64,000 nucleotides of DNA, taken from assembly GCF_030540775.2 (NCBI RefSeq), contig NZ_CP141266.1, positions 4,620,201 to 4,684,200 on the forward strand, read 5' to 3'. The notes beneath the pieces are model-generated. The model did no database searches, was not told the DNA's origin, and worked only from the letters and a program-made list of their open reading frames with translations. This document shows, piece by piece, positions 8,351 to 17,597 of the stretch (positions within the stretch are counted from its first letter, which is position 1; every line of letters starts with the position of its first letter). Source of the DNA: Flavivirga abyssicola (GTDB taxonomy: Bacteria; Bacteroidota; Bacteroidia; Flavobacteriales; Flavobacteriaceae). The position numbers and the translations under genes were made by a program.

Positions 8351-9139
8351 TCATCGATTAGATAAATGATTAAGATAATAAGAAGGTGTTAGCCCTGTGT
8401 AACTTTTGAAAGTTCTTATAAAATGAGATTGATCGGAAAAACCACTATCATAACCAATATCTAATAAAGAATTGTAAGTAGATTGTGTTAACTTATTTAT
8501 GGAACTTTGAAACTGAATTATCCTAGAAAACTGTTTAGGTGTTAAACCTATATAAGCCATAAAGTTACGTTCAAACGTGCGTTCGGTCATATAAATTTCA
8601 TCTAATAAATCCTTTATTCTTATTTGGCCTTTATTCTGGATTATTATAGAAATAGCTTTTTCAATATTGTCGTTTTCAGAAACTTTATGTGTTCTAATCA
8701 ATTCCCGCATTAAATCTGAAATGATACTCACTTGTTCATCCAAATTGTTAGCTTGTACTAGTGACTGTCTGTAACTCTCAACATTTAAATAATCAATTTG
8801 TAATAGATCATAACAATCATCATTTAAAACTTTAGGGTCTATACCCAATAAATATTTAGAAGCAAAAGGATATAATTGAATGACTACAAATTTATAAGGT
8901 CCCATTACATCCAAAGAAACTGGTGCCAGCGTTTGACCAAAAAGAAAAAGCTCTGATAATTTTTTGTTTTTTGGAAGAAGGAAGAAGTCATTTTCTGTTT
9001 GCTGAAACATAATTCCTGGATAGCCATCGGCATACAAAGGAATATTAGTATGTCCGTTAACATCAAAATTTTCATCTGTATAAATACAGTTTACAAAGGG
9101 AGCTAAATCATGATCTAGAATAAATGCTGCTGCTTTCAA
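8351..9139 (-). CDS. AraC-family transcriptional regulator
   Basis: A 262-residue protein. The C-terminal 90 residues hold the paired helix-turn-helix of AraC/XylS regulators: IRIKDLLDEIYMTERTFERNF, then the second helix pair with DIGYDSGFSDQSHFIRTFKSYTGLTPSYY. The N-terminal 160 residues form a sensing domain of the kind common before AraC domains in Bacteroidota, with ligand unknown. The adjacent downstream oxidoreductase gene is a plausible target. Confidence 0.88.
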   Translation of the reverse strand: MKAAAFILDHDLAPFVNCIYTDENFDVNGHTNIPLYADGYPGIMFQQTENDFFLLPKNKKLSELFLFGQTLAPVSLDVMGPYKFVVIQLYPFASKYLLGIDPKVLNDDCYDLLQIDYLNVESYRQSLVQANNLDEQVSIISDLMRELIRTHKVSENDNIEKAISIIIQNKGQIRIKDLLDEIYMTERTFERNFMAYIGLTPKQFSRIIQFQSSINKLTQSTYNSLLDIGYDSGFSDQSHFIRTFKSYTGLTPSYYLNHLSNR

Positions 9140-9190
9140 GATAATATTAATTTAGTTTAAAGCTAAAATAATTCTTTATACGACTACAAC

Positions 9191-9219
9191 AAAAAAATCC
9201 CAAGCCAAAGCTCAGGATT
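9191..9219 (-). terminator. terminator of the ferredoxin gene
   Basis: AATCCCAAGC and GCTCAGGATT pair with two mismatches around CAAA, followed on the minus strand by seven Ts. It lies 28 bases past the ferredoxin stop. Confidence 0.6.
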
Positions 9220-9246
9220 CATTTTATAATTTAAATAGATTATAAA

Positions 9247-9600
9247 CTATCCATCAGGGTGCATAAAGCGTTGTTTAGCTAACAACTCTTCTTCTGTTTC
9301 AACCACATCTTCATCAGGTACACAACAGTCTACAGGACAAACTGCAGCACATTGTGGTTCATCATGGAATCCTTTACACTCTGTACATTTATCTGGAACA
9401 ATATAGTAAATCTCATCACTTACTGGCTCTTGAGCCTCGTCTGCATCTACTTCGTTTCCGTTAGTTAATACAACCGTACCTTCTAAACTGGTACCATCTT
9501 TATAGCGCCAATCATCGGCGCCTTCATATATTGCTGTGTTTGGGCACTCAGGTTCGCAAGCACCACAATTTATACATTCATCTGTTATTATAATAGCCAT
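9247..9600 (-). CDS. ferredoxin with two [4Fe-4S] clusters
   Basis: A 117-residue electron carrier. The first cluster motif is [12 protein letters not shown] near residues 10-21 and the second is [18 protein letters not shown] near 71-88, with extra Cys after it (PVDCC). An insert between them makes it longer than classic 8Fe-8S ferredoxins. The start at 9600 (MAIIITDEC) is chosen because an in-frame ATG 69 bases upstream would lie beyond the promoter-like elements at 9639-9670. It is divergent from the acyl-CoA reductase gene, and a shared function is plausible since that enzyme needs reductant, though LuxC itself uses NADPH. Confidence 0.9.
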   Translation of the reverse strand: MAIIITDECINCGACEPECPNTAIYEGADDWRYKDGTSLEGTVVLTNGNEVDADEAQEPVSDEIYYIVPDKCTECKGFHDEPQCAAVCPVDCCVPDEDVVETEEELLAKQRFMHPDG

Positions 9601-9638
9601 AGCCTTTTTTCTCTTGAGTTTGCTTAAATTTGCAGACG

Positions 9639-9670
9639 CAAAAATAACGCCAAAACCATTCATAACCAAA
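9639..9670 (-). promoter_or_regulatory. ferredoxin promoter, -33/-7 type
   Basis: On the minus strand, TTTG (9667-9670) is followed after exactly 20 bases by TATTTTTG (9639-9646), fitting the Bacteroidota consensus TTTG-N19-21-TAnnTTTG. Transcription would start near 9632. A plus-strand TAAATTTG at 9625-9632 may be the -7 box of the divergent reductase gene, but no good -33 partner is seen. Confidence 0.6.
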
Positions 9671-9676
9671 TACAGA

Positions 9677-10735
9677 ATGAATTTACAACAAAGAATTAAC
9701 GCTTTTGTAAAATTAGGAGATTTTTTAAGTCAATTTTCTAATGAAGTTATTGGAAAAAACGATAATGTTGAACACAATGATACATTCTTCGAAGGTTTTA
9801 AACATCAACTAAAATTGGCTGAAGAAAATAATGGGTGGTTTACACAAGAGAATATTCGGTTTTCAATTAAAAATTGGGCAGAAGCTTTAACAACAAAAAA
9901 TCTCAATAAATGGTTAGAATCTTATCAGATTAATATCACTAAACCTAAACAAGTTGCCATTATTATGGCTGGAAATATTCCATTAGTTGGGTTTCATGAT
10001 TTTTTATCAGTACTGATCTCTGGTCATCATGTTTTAATAAAACAATCATCAAACGATAAACATATACTCCCTTATTTGGCAAAGTATTTAGAATTTGTTC
10101 AACCAGAATTTAAAGGTATTATGACCTTTACCGAAGATAAAATTGAAGGTTTTGATGCCGTAATAGCCACTGGTAGTAATAATACAGCGCGTTATTTTGA
10201 GCATTATTTTAAAAACAAACCATCTATTATACGAAACAACAGAAACTCGGTAGCCGTTTTAACCGGACAAGAGTCTAAAGAAGAACTGGTGGCGCTTTCT
10301 GAAGATATTTTTAGATATTATGGTTTAGGCTGTAGAAATGTATCTAAATTATTTGTTCCCAAAAATTATAATTTTGATGCCTTTTTTGAAGCCATGTACC
10401 ACTGGCACCCTATTATTGATAAAGCAAAATATGCTAACAATTATGATTATAATAAGGCTGTATATTTAATGAGTGAGTTTGATATGTTAGAAAATGGTTT
10501 TTTAATGATAAAAGAAGATGAAAGCTATGCTTCACCCATCGCAACAGTTTTCTATGAATACTATGATTCGCCCAAGCAATTGAAAGAAAAATTAAACATA
10601 GAAACACAGCAAATTCAATGTATTGTCTCTAATGGATTTACAGAAAATGAAATCGCTTTTGGAGCCACTCAAAAACCTCAACTTTGGGATTATGCGGATA
10701 GTGTTGATTCTATTGAATTTTTATTAGCAATTTAA
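9677..10735 (+). CDS. LuxC-type acyl-CoA reductase
   Basis: A 352-residue protein of the LuxC/aldehyde-dehydrogenase-like family, which reduces acyl-CoA or acyl thioester to aldehyde with NADPH through a cysteine acyl intermediate. It shows the [15 protein letters not shown] nucleotide-binding segment, a NNRNSVAVL segment and the GLGCRNVSK motif with the probable catalytic C219. The ATG at 9677 ([10 protein letters not shown]) is chosen; a longer in-frame start at 9536 would run through the divergent ferredoxin gene. No luciferase, luxD or luxE gene is near, so this is not a bioluminescence locus. It might make aldehydes for lipid metabolism. Confidence 0.88.
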   Translation: MNLQQRINAFVKLGDFLSQFSNEVIGKNDNVEHNDTFFEGFKHQLKLAEENNGWFTQENIRFSIKNWAEALTTKNLNKWLESYQINITKPKQVAIIMAGNIPLVGFHDFLSVLISGHHVLIKQSSNDKHILPYLAKYLEFVQPEFKGIMTFTEDKIEGFDAVIATGSNNTARYFEHYFKNKPSIIRNNRNSVAVLTGQESKEELVALSEDIFRYYGLGCRNVSKLFVPKNYNFDAFFEAMYHWHPIIDKAKYANNYDYNKAVYLMSEFDMLENGFLMIKEDESYASPIATVFYEYYDSPKQLKEKLNIETQQIQCIVSNGFTENEIAFGATQKPQLWDYADSVDSIEFLLAI

Positions 10736-10802
10736 TCAAAAAATTATTGAATTTTTAGCGATAAATATCCAATTAATTAGCAACTTTGCATCTTAAATTT
10801 CA

Positions 10803-10900
10803 TCCCACCCTCAATCTTTCCCATTGGGAAGGAAGGTTGGAGTTAAAAATAAATATTAACTAAAAATTCGCCCATAAAATTCCCTTTCACATAGAAAGGG
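10803..10900. repeat. GC-rich palindromic intergenic elements before serC
   Basis: Two small palindromes stand out from the AT-rich background. CTTTCCC-ATT-GGGAAGG lies near 10816-10832, flanked by imperfectly pairing CAAT and GGTTG, and CCCTTTC-ACATA-GAAAGGG lies at 10882-10900. They resemble degenerate REP-type elements, like those at 43650-43690. Confidence 0.45.
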
Positions 10901-10914
10901 TTAGGGATAGAAAA

Positions 10915-11979
10915 ATGAAGAAACATAACTTTAGTGCAGGCCCATGTATTTTACCTCAAGAAGTATTACTTAAAGCTTCAGAGGCAGTCGTTGATTTGGA
11001 TAACAGCGGTTTATCTTTAATTGAAATCTCACACAGAAGTAAAGCTTTTGTAGATATTATGGAAAAAGCTAGAGCATTAGCTTTAGAATTACTTGGATTA
11101 GAAGGCAAAGGTTACAAAGCTCTATTTTTACAAGGTGGTGCCAGTACACAATTTTTAATGGTTGCTCTAAATCTTTTAGAAAAGAGAGCCGGATATTTAA
11201 ATGCTGGTACTTGGGCAGCTAAAGCCATTAAAGAAGCTAAAATTTATGATGATATATATGAATTAGGTTCTTCAAAAGATGCTAATTACAATTACATCCC
11301 TAAAGGTTACGAAATCCCTACAGATTACGATTATTTTCACTGTACTTCCAACAATACTATTTTCGGAACACAAATGAAAACATTTCCAAAATGTGACATT
11401 CCATTAGTTTGTGATATGAGTAGTGATATTTTTTCCCGTACATTGGATTTTTCTAAATTCGATTTAATCTATGCAGGTGCACAAAAAAATATGGGGCCAG
11501 CTGGAACAACCCTTGTGGTAATTAAAGAAGATATTCTTGGTAAAGTATCTCGTAAAATTCCATCAATGATGGATTATAAAGTACACCTAAGTAAAGGCAG
11601 TATGTTTAATACACCTCCTGTATTTGCAGTGTACACTTCCATGTTAACTTTAGAATGGTTAAAAAACCTTGGTGGTATTGCTGCCATTGAAAAAGAAAAC
11701 GAAAAGAAAGCACGGTTAATGTATTCTGAAATTGATTTAAATCCATTATTTAAAGGGTTTGCTGCAAAAGAAGATCGCTCTGACATGAATGCAACCTTTA
11801 CCTTAGAAAACGAAAACCTAAAGGAAACTTTCGAAACCATGCTTAAAGAAGCTGGTATTAATGGTTTAAACGGTCATAGAAGTGTTGGTGGTTATAGAGC
11901 ATCTATGTACAATGCATTGCCTTTAGATAGTGTAAAAGCATTGGTTGAAGTCATGAGTGAATTAGAAAGTAAAGCATAA
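10915..11979 (+). CDS. serC: phosphoserine aminotransferase
   Basis: A 354-residue PLP enzyme of full family length. It converts 3-phosphohydroxypyruvate and glutamate to phosphoserine, the second step of serine synthesis, and can also serve pyridoxal phosphate synthesis. It begins MKKHNFSAGPCILP, the usual SerC start. LQGGASTQF near residues 76-84 binds cofactor phosphate, and the Schiff-base lysine is K191 in AGAQKNMGPAG. The C-terminal GHRSVGGYRASMYNALP motif is intact. It lies directly upstream of the serA-type gene, with a REP-like doublet in the 99-base gap. Confidence 0.96.
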   Translation: MKKHNFSAGPCILPQEVLLKASEAVVDLDNSGLSLIEISHRSKAFVDIMEKARALALELLGLEGKGYKALFLQGGASTQFLMVALNLLEKRAGYLNAGTWAAKAIKEAKIYDDIYELGSSKDANYNYIPKGYEIPTDYDYFHCTSNNTIFGTQMKTFPKCDIPLVCDMSSDIFSRTLDFSKFDLIYAGAQKNMGPAGTTLVVIKEDILGKVSRKIPSMMDYKVHLSKGSMFNTPPVFAVYTSMLTLEWLKNLGGIAAIEKENEKKARLMYSEIDLNPLFKGFAAKEDRSDMNATFTLENENLKETFETMLKEAGINGLNGHRSVGGYRASMYNALPLDSVKALVEVMSELESKA

Positions 11980-11990
11980 ATTATAGTTTG

Positions 11991-12063
11991 TCATTCCCAC
12001 GAAGGTGGGAATCTTATAAATTGAAACTTAATTATTAAAAGATTTCCGTCTTCACGGAAATGA
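11991..12063. repeat. REP-like hairpin doublet between serC and serA
   Basis: Two perfect 8-bp stems with 4-base loops face each other: ATTCCCAC-GAAG-GTGGGAAT (11993-12012) and ATTTCCGT-CTTC-ACGGAAAT (12042-12061). The loops GAAG and CTTC are themselves complementary, and the outer flanks TCATT and AATGA pair, so the whole behaves like a bipartite palindromic element. Confidence 0.7.
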
Positions 12064-12078
12064 AAAAAGTTATATTAA

Positions 12079-13029
12079 ATGAAAGTATTAGCAAACGACG
12101 GTATTTCACAAAGTGGTATTGATGCACTGGAAAAAGGTGGTTTTGAAGTCATAACGACAACCGTGGCACAAGAACAATTAATTAATTATATCAACGAAAA
12201 GGACATTACAGTTTTATTAGTACGTAGTGCTACAACAGTACGTAAAGACTTAATTGATGCCTGTCCAAACTTAAAAATCATTGGCCGTGGTGGTGTTGGT
12301 ATGGATAATATTGACGTTGAATATGCCAGAGAACAAGGCCGTAGTGTTATCAATACTCCAGCAGCATCTTCTCACTCGGTTGCAGAACTAGTATTTGGAC
12401 ACCTATTTGGGCTGGCTCGTTTTTTACATAATTCAAATAGAGACATGCCATTAGAAGGTGATTCCAACTTTAAAGGCTTGAAAAAAGCTTATGCAAAGGG
12501 TACTGAGCTAAAAGGAAAAACTTTAGGGGTTTTAGGGTTTGGTCGTATTGGTCAAGCAACTGCAAAGGTGGCTATTGGAGCAGGTATGAAAGTGGTTGCT
12601 TTTGATCCTTTTATGGATGAAGCTAATTTAGAATTAGACTTTTTTGATGGTCAGAAACTAAATTTTAACATTAAAACGATTTCTAAAGAAGACGTTTTAA
12701 AACAAGCCGATTTCTTAACGTTACACGTTCCAGCACAAGACGATTATGTTATTGGTAAACCTGAATTAGAAATCATGAAAGATGGTGCTATTCTTGTTAA
12801 TGCAGCTCGTGGTGGAGTTGTTGATGAGGTTGCCCTAGTTGAAGCTATCACTAGCGGAAAAATTGCAAGAGCGGCTTTAGATGTTTTCGAAAAAGAACCT
12901 AAACCAGAAATGCAACTATTAATGAATCCTGCTTTATCGTTAACACCTCATACTGGTGCAGCAACTAATGAAGCCCAAGATAGAATTGGTACTGAATTAG
13001 CAGAACAAATTATTAGTATACTAAAATAA
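12079..13029 (+). CDS. serA: D-3-phosphoglycerate dehydrogenase, short form
   Basis: A 316-residue D-2-hydroxyacid dehydrogenase. It would oxidise 3-phosphoglycerate with NAD, the first step of serine synthesis, an assignment supported by serC just upstream. It shows GRGGVGMDNID in the substrate domain, GVLGFGRIGQ for NAD binding near residues 150-160, NAARGGVVDE (catalytic Arg), and LTPHTGAAT (catalytic His). It lacks the C-terminal ACT domain, so serine feedback through ACT is not expected. Other 2-hydroxyacid substrates cannot be excluded from sequence alone. Confidence 0.9.
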   Translation: MKVLANDGISQSGIDALEKGGFEVITTTVAQEQLINYINEKDITVLLVRSATTVRKDLIDACPNLKIIGRGGVGMDNIDVEYAREQGRSVINTPAASSHSVAELVFGHLFGLARFLHNSNRDMPLEGDSNFKGLKKAYAKGTELKGKTLGVLGFGRIGQATAKVAIGAGMKVVAFDPFMDEANLELDFFDGQKLNFNIKTISKEDVLKQADFLTLHVPAQDDYVIGKPELEIMKDGAILVNAARGGVVDEVALVEAITSGKIARAALDVFEKEPKPEMQLLMNPALSLTPHTGAATNEAQDRIGTELAEQIISILK

Positions 13030-13063
13030 TTTGGGTCGCTATGTGACCTAAAAGATAAAATGG

Positions 13064-13093
13064 AGTCCTAACTTATATGTTAGGACTTTTTTT
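13064..13093 (+). terminator. terminator after serA
   Basis: AGTCCTAAC (13064-13072) and GTTAGGACT (13079-13087) form a perfect 9-bp stem followed by a T run. A second small hairpin (GGTC-GCTATGT-GACC) precedes it. Confidence 0.85.
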
Positions 13094-13154
13094 GTACATT
13101 AACCAATCAATTTCACTAATCAACTTTTTCAATTAAATAAAACAATAAAATATT

Positions 13155-13793
13155 ATGGCAGGAATTTTAGACTTATTAAACAGCGATCTTGGAAAAACAA
13201 TTATCAGTGGTGTAGCTGGTCAAACTGGACAAGACGAAAGTAAAACCGGAAGCGTTTTAACCATGGCTTTGCCTGTTTTAATGCAAGCTATGAAACGTAA
13301 TTCAGCGACCCCACAAGGAGCAGAAGGTTTGCTTAGTGCTTTAAATGGTAAACACGACGGAAGTATTTTAGACAACCTTGGTGGTTTATTTAGTGGTGGC
13401 GTAGATGATAATGTATTAAATGATGGAGGAAAAATATTAGGACACGTATTGGGAGGTAAACAGCAACATGTTGAAAATGCATTAAGCCAAAAATCTGGTA
13501 TGGATGCCGGATCCATTGCTCAAATATTAAAAGTAGCTGCGCCTATACTAATGGGTGTTTTAGGAAAACAAAGTAGACAACAAAATGTAAGTAACTCAAG
13601 TGGTATTGAAGGTTTATTAGGCGGATTACTTGGAGGTAATTCTCCTAAACAAGAACAAAGTTTTATTGAATCTATTCTTGATGCTGATGGAGACGGAAGC
13701 GTTGTTGACGATGTAGCAGGCATGGTATTAGGTGGCAATAAAAAGAAAGGTGGCCTAGGCGGGTTGCTAGGTGGGCTTTTTGGAGGAAAGTAA
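13155..13793 (+). CDS. DUF937 (YidB-like) protein
   Basis: A 212-residue protein starting MAGILDLLNSDLGKTI. It has the DUF937 features: a segment with ALPVLMQAMKRN near 40-51, a Gly-rich stretch, and a second AAPILMGVLGKQ near 130-141. The last 60 residues hold LLGGLLGG repeats and an EF-hand-like DADGDGSVVDD segment that could bind calcium. The function of the family is unknown; there is no signal peptide. It is a single gene between two clear terminators. Confidence 0.85.
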   Translation: MAGILDLLNSDLGKTIISGVAGQTGQDESKTGSVLTMALPVLMQAMKRNSATPQGAEGLLSALNGKHDGSILDNLGGLFSGGVDDNVLNDGGKILGHVLGGKQQHVENALSQKSGMDAGSIAQILKVAAPILMGVLGKQSRQQNVSNSSGIEGLLGGLLGGNSPKQEQSFIESILDADGDGSVVDDVAGMVLGGNKKKGGLGGLLGGLFGGK

Positions 13794-13816
13794 ATCATAG
13801 AGTCATAATAAAGCAT

Positions 13817-13851
13817 AAAACGCCAAATATTACTGTTTGGCGTTTTTTTTT
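13817..13851 (+). terminator. terminator after the DUF937 gene
   Basis: AAAACGCCAAA (13817-13827) and TTTGGCGTTTT (13836-13846) form an 11-bp stem followed by a run of Ts. Confidence 0.85.
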
Positions 13852-14026
13852 GTTAAAACAACTCAAAAACAACATTTTAAGGTATGGTTTTTGTAAATTT
13901 ATTTGAAACAAAGAGCGCTTAAAAGAAACTAGTTCCTCAATGAGACGATCAGTTAACTCATTCTAGTTTTTATAATATAAAATTATATAGCACTTTTGAA
14001 CAACAAATAGAAATCCATTAAAGGCT

Positions 14027-14479
14027 ATGAAAAAAGTTATTTACATATTATTATTCTCATCTGTATCCCTATTCATTTTTAATTGTAATACAGCAAAACC
14101 AATAACATCCGAAAAAAACAAATCTGAAAAAGAACTGGCGGCCATTGTAAGCGATACGGTAACCATTGCTAATGAAGAGTTAGAATACGAAATTATCATT
14201 ATAGAACCTGGTTTTAATACCTGGTTACTAACCACAGCTAGGCCAGAAGGTTTTTATTCACAACAATATCTAGAAAACAGAAATCTTATTTATGTATTAG
14301 AATGGAATCAAAGAGTACTTCAACCACAGCGTTTTGATCCCAATCTATATGAACTTCAAATTAATTACCAACCTGGGATAGATTATGGTTATGAAGTTAA
14401 TTATAAGCTCTTTAACTATTTTATTTATTTCCAATTAACCTATAACCAACGATTAGCAGGATTTATTCCTCGAATTTAA
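14027..14479 (+). CDS. DUF6146-type lipoprotein
   Basis: A 150-residue protein with a lipoprotein signal (IFNC, C20). The mature part contains EYEIIIIEPGFNTWL and PEGFYSQQYLENRNLIYVLEWNQR and is rich in Tyr and aromatic residues; this pattern matches the flavobacterial DUF6146 family of unknown function. It is followed 36 bases later by a small membrane protein gene, an order I believe is common in flavobacteria. The 5' spacer contains a bulged stem-loop at 13926-13969. Confidence 0.75.
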   Translation: MKKVIYILLFSSVSLFIFNCNTAKPITSEKNKSEKELAAIVSDTVTIANEELEYEIIIIEPGFNTWLLTTARPEGFYSQQYLENRNLIYVLEWNQRVLQPQRFDPNLYELQINYQPGIDYGYEVNYKLFNYFIYFQLTYNQRLAGFIPRI

Positions 14480-14515
14480 AGTCTTTTTATTTACTTTTGC
14501 AATCAAATTGCATTT

Positions 14516-14818
14516 GTGAAAAAGTTAAAAGAACGCTGGGGCATTGAACATAATTGGCAAATTATTGTCATTCTATGGGTATTTGCCATTACTGGATCGA
14601 CTGCTTCCTATATAGGTAAACCTATTTTAAACTATTTAAATATTACAACCGAAGCATTTGGAAGTTTTGGATATTGGACCATACGAATTCTTTTATTATT
14701 CGTTGTGTATCAATTTATGCTAGTATTCTTTGGATGGGTTTTTGGGCAATACACGTTTTTTTGGAACTTTGAAAAGAAAATGCTGCGTAGAATAGGTTTA
14801 AAGCGCTTTGTAGATTAG
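14516..14818 (+). CDS. small membrane protein, DUF6787 type
   Basis: A 100-residue protein with a GTG start (GTGAAAAAG) and two or three membrane helices near 16-34 and 52-80, bounded by conserved KERWGI and the C-terminal KKMLRRIGLKR. The TACTTTTG at 14492-14499 fits a -7 box, so it may have its own promoter. Its stop TAG shares its last base with the GTG start of the next gene, indicating translational coupling. Function unknown. Confidence 0.75.
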   Translation: MKKLKERWGIEHNWQIIVILWVFAITGSTASYIGKPILNYLNITTEAFGSFGYWTIRILLLFVVYQFMLVFFGWVFGQYTFFWNFEKKMLRRIGLKRFVD

Positions 14819-15150
14819 TGAATCGAATAAAACAACATATTGTTTTTAGAATAATAACCCTTTTGCTGGTTGTTACTTTACTAGTACCTACTGTTGTTAA
14901 GTTTGCTCATATTTTCTCACACCATGAACATGAAGTTTGTTTAGGGGAAGCAAAGACACACTTACACGAAATAGATTTAGATTGTGAGTTTTATAAATTT
15001 AAACTGAGCAACCAATATTTACATTTATTTAAATATGATGATATCATAAACGTTTCATCCTATTTTAAAATTCCAATATTAACATACAAATTTCTTGATA
15101 ATCATCGGCAATTATCTTTTTCTCTTCGAGGTCCACCTGTTTTAGTTTAA
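14818..15150 (+). CDS. small His/Cys-rich exported protein before the TonB receptor
   Basis: A 110-residue protein with a GTG start. One N-terminal hydrophobic segment (about residues 9-28) is followed by HIFSHHEHEVC, THLHE and LDC: a cluster of seven His and two Cys within about 30 residues that looks able to bind a metal ion. The rest is short and aromatic. It overlaps the upstream gene by one base and lies 36 bases before a TonB-dependent receptor. A role in metal sensing, capture or delivery is inference from composition and position; I recognise no named family. Confidence 0.65.
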   Translation: MNRIKQHIVFRIITLLLVVTLLVPTVVKFAHIFSHHEHEVCLGEAKTHLHEIDLDCEFYKFKLSNQYLHLFKYDDIINVSSYFKIPILTYKFLDNHRQLSFSLRGPPVLV

Positions 15151-15186
15151 AGTATACATTTCTTTAAACTAAATATATTTATAATA

Positions 15187-17586
15187 ATGAAATATTATAT
15201 ATTGATTGTGGCTTGTTGTTTCATCAACATAGTTCATAGTCAAAACTGTGACTCCAGATTTTATGGAGAAGTTCATGATTTTCATGATGGTTCGCCTATT
15301 ATAGCAGCTACCATTTACATTGAAACACTAGACAAATACACTACTACAGATATCGATGGAAAATTTTCTATTGCAAACCTCTGTGATGGAAAATTAATCG
15401 TCTCAATATCGCATTTGGGTTGTGAAACAAAACGATTAGAAATTCAAATTAGTGGAGATTCGTTTTATGTTATAAATTTAGAACATCATATAGAAGAACT
15501 CAACGAAGTTAAAGTTGAGGGGAAAACAATCACTAAATTAACTAAAACATCACAAGAAACACTGTTAAAAACGGATGCTATTGAACGTTTTAGTGCTTTT
15601 AGCTTAGGCGATGCATTAAAACAAGTTAGTGGTGTATCTTCTATAAATACTGGCAATTCAATTGTAAAACCTGTTATTAATGGTTTGCACAGCAGTAGAA
15701 TAATAGTGATGACAAATGGTGTTCGTTTGCAAGATCAAGAGTGGGGTATTGAACACGCTCCAAATATTGATTTAAACACTGTAGGAAGTGTTAATGTAAT
15801 TAAAGGAGCCGATGCTCTGGCTTACGGTGGAGATGCTATTGGAGGTGTTATTGTTTTGCAACCCTCTAATGTTAGTTTGAAAGATTCGCTTTACGGAAAA
15901 ACAATTATTAGTGGTCATACTAATGGTAGAGGCTTTAGCTTAAATTCCTCATTAACAAAAACCTACAAAAAAGGTTGGTATGTAGGTGCACAGGCAACTA
16001 TGAAACGTTTTGGTGATTTTGAAACGCCAGATTATAACCTTACTAATACTGGGTTAAACTCAAAGGGGTTTTCAATTAAATCTGGTTATAAAACCTTTGA
16101 ACGAGGTTTCAATATCTATTACAGTTATTTGAATAATGACATAGCAATATTAAAATCATCGCATATTGGGAGCATTGAAGATTTGGTAAATGCAATTAAT
16201 AGTCAACAACCATTAGTGATTGAAGATTTTAGTTATAATATCGAAGCACCACGACAAGATGTTACACATCAAATTATTAAAGCCGATTTTTACAAACGGT
16301 TTAAAAAGTTTGGACGTTTACAGGTACAATATGATTTTCAAAATAATCAACGTTTTGAGTATGATATTCGAGTTGGGGATGATAGGGATAAACCCGCAAT
16401 TGACTTGACTTTAAAAACACACACCATTAGAACAAATTTAAAAGTTGATTCTAAAAGCGATAGAACTTATAAATTTGGACTGAATGTAGGGTATCAAAAC
16501 AATTTTGCAAATCCTGAGACTGGTGTTAGGCGCTTGATTCCTGATTACGATAAATATGATGCTGGTGCATTTGCAATTTCAGATTTTAGATTAAGCGACA
16601 AAACCAATTTAAATTTGGGGTTTCGTTATGATTTTAGTCGTATAGACGCTAAAAAATTCTACATTACAAGTCGTTGGGAAGAACGAAATTATGATGCAGA
16701 TTTTAGTAATATTGTTATTGATGATTTAGGGTCCCAATTGCTTACCAATCCTGTATTCGATTATCATAACATATCAGCTTCAGCTGGAATAGCTTATAAA
16801 ATTAATGATAATGATTCATTTATGTTTAACTATGGATTATCCAATAGAGCGCCAAATCCTTCTGAGTTATTTAGTGATGGCTTACATCATTCTGCCGCTA
16901 GGATTGAGTTGGGTGACCTACGTATGAAGCAAGAAACATCAAACAGAATTTCTGGAACATATAAATATAACAGAAATGCATTATCAATAAACCTTGAAGC
17001 ATTTTACAATCAAATTAGCGATTATATTTTTATAGAACCAACGGGAACCGAGTTAACCATTCGTGGGGCATTTCCTGTTTGGAGTTATAATCAAACTAAT
17101 GCCTCGTTATTAGGTTTAGATGTTACTGCTAATTATAAGTTCAACGAACACTGGTTGCTTAATAATAAATCATCCTTTATTAAAGGAAGAGATTTAACAA
17201 AAAAACAAGCTTTGATTGATATACCATCATTCAAAACAGTTAATATTCTAGGCTATTCAAATAAAAGATGGTTACAGCTTAATACTGAATTACAAAGTGA
17301 ACTAGTTTTAAGACAAAATGAGTTTCCAGATAACAACTTTGATGTTTATATACCCACAACAGATAGTGAGGTCTTATTGGATATTAGTTCGCCGCCACCA
17401 ACCTATCATTTATTGCATTTTCATAATGATATAACTCTAAATTTATCAAAACAAACAAACCTGAATATAGGTTTAAATATTACTAACATTTTTAATACTT
17501 CTTATAGAGAATATCTTAACCGATTAAGATATTTTGCCGATGATTTAGGGAGAAATATTATGTTACAAGTAAAGTTTAATTATTAA
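15187..17586 (+). CDS. TonB-dependent outer-membrane receptor
   Basis: A 799-residue outer-membrane transporter. The signal peptide ends about residue 18. A carboxypeptidase-regulatory-like domain (about 24-108) contains IYIETLDKYTTTDIDGKFSI. A plug domain (about 125-230) contains DALKQVSGVSSINTG and VIKGADALAYGGDAIGGVI. The beta-barrel continues to a C-terminal aromatic strand ending VKFNY. It is shorter than SusC proteins and has no SusD partner, so it resembles siderophore, haem or metal receptors. The His/Cys-rich gene upstream and the lipoprotein 11 bases downstream make a metal or cofactor uptake operon likely. The substrate is not determined. Confidence 0.92.
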   Translation: MKYYILIVACCFINIVHSQNCDSRFYGEVHDFHDGSPIIAATIYIETLDKYTTTDIDGKFSIANLCDGKLIVSISHLGCETKRLEIQISGDSFYVINLEHHIEELNEVKVEGKTITKLTKTSQETLLKTDAIERFSAFSLGDALKQVSGVSSINTGNSIVKPVINGLHSSRIIVMTNGVRLQDQEWGIEHAPNIDLNTVGSVNVIKGADALAYGGDAIGGVIVLQPSNVSLKDSLYGKTIISGHTNGRGFSLNSSLTKTYKKGWYVGAQATMKRFGDFETPDYNLTNTGLNSKGFSIKSGYKTFERGFNIYYSYLNNDIAILKSSHIGSIEDLVNAINSQQPLVIEDFSYNIEAPRQDVTHQIIKADFYKRFKKFGRLQVQYDFQNNQRFEYDIRVGDDRDKPAIDLTLKTHTIRTNLKVDSKSDRTYKFGLNVGYQNNFANPETGVRRLIPDYDKYDAGAFAISDFRLSDKTNLNLGFRYDFSRIDAKKFYITSRWEERNYDADFSNIVIDDLGSQLLTNPVFDYHNISASAGIAYKINDNDSFMFNYGLSNRAPNPSELFSDGLHHSAARIELGDLRMKQETSNRISGTYKYNRNALSINLEAFYNQISDYIFIEPTGTELTIRGAFPVWSYNQTNASLLGLDVTANYKFNEHWLLNNKSSFIKGRDLTKKQALIDIPSFKTVNILGYSNKRWLQLNTELQSELVLRQNEFPDNNFDVYIPTTDSEVLLDISSPPPTYHLLHFHNDITLNLSKQTNLNIGLNITNIFNTSYREYLNRLRYFADDLGRNIMLQVKFNY

Positions 17587-17597
17587 AAAAATAAACC

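Noticed and set aside
9677..10735. Part of a bioluminescence (lux) operon
   Set aside because: No luciferase, acyltransferase or synthetase genes are near; family membership alone is not enough.
13220..13816. Leftward open frames across the DUF937 gene
   Set aside because: Pro/Ser-rich translations that mirror the Gly-rich repeats of the real gene.
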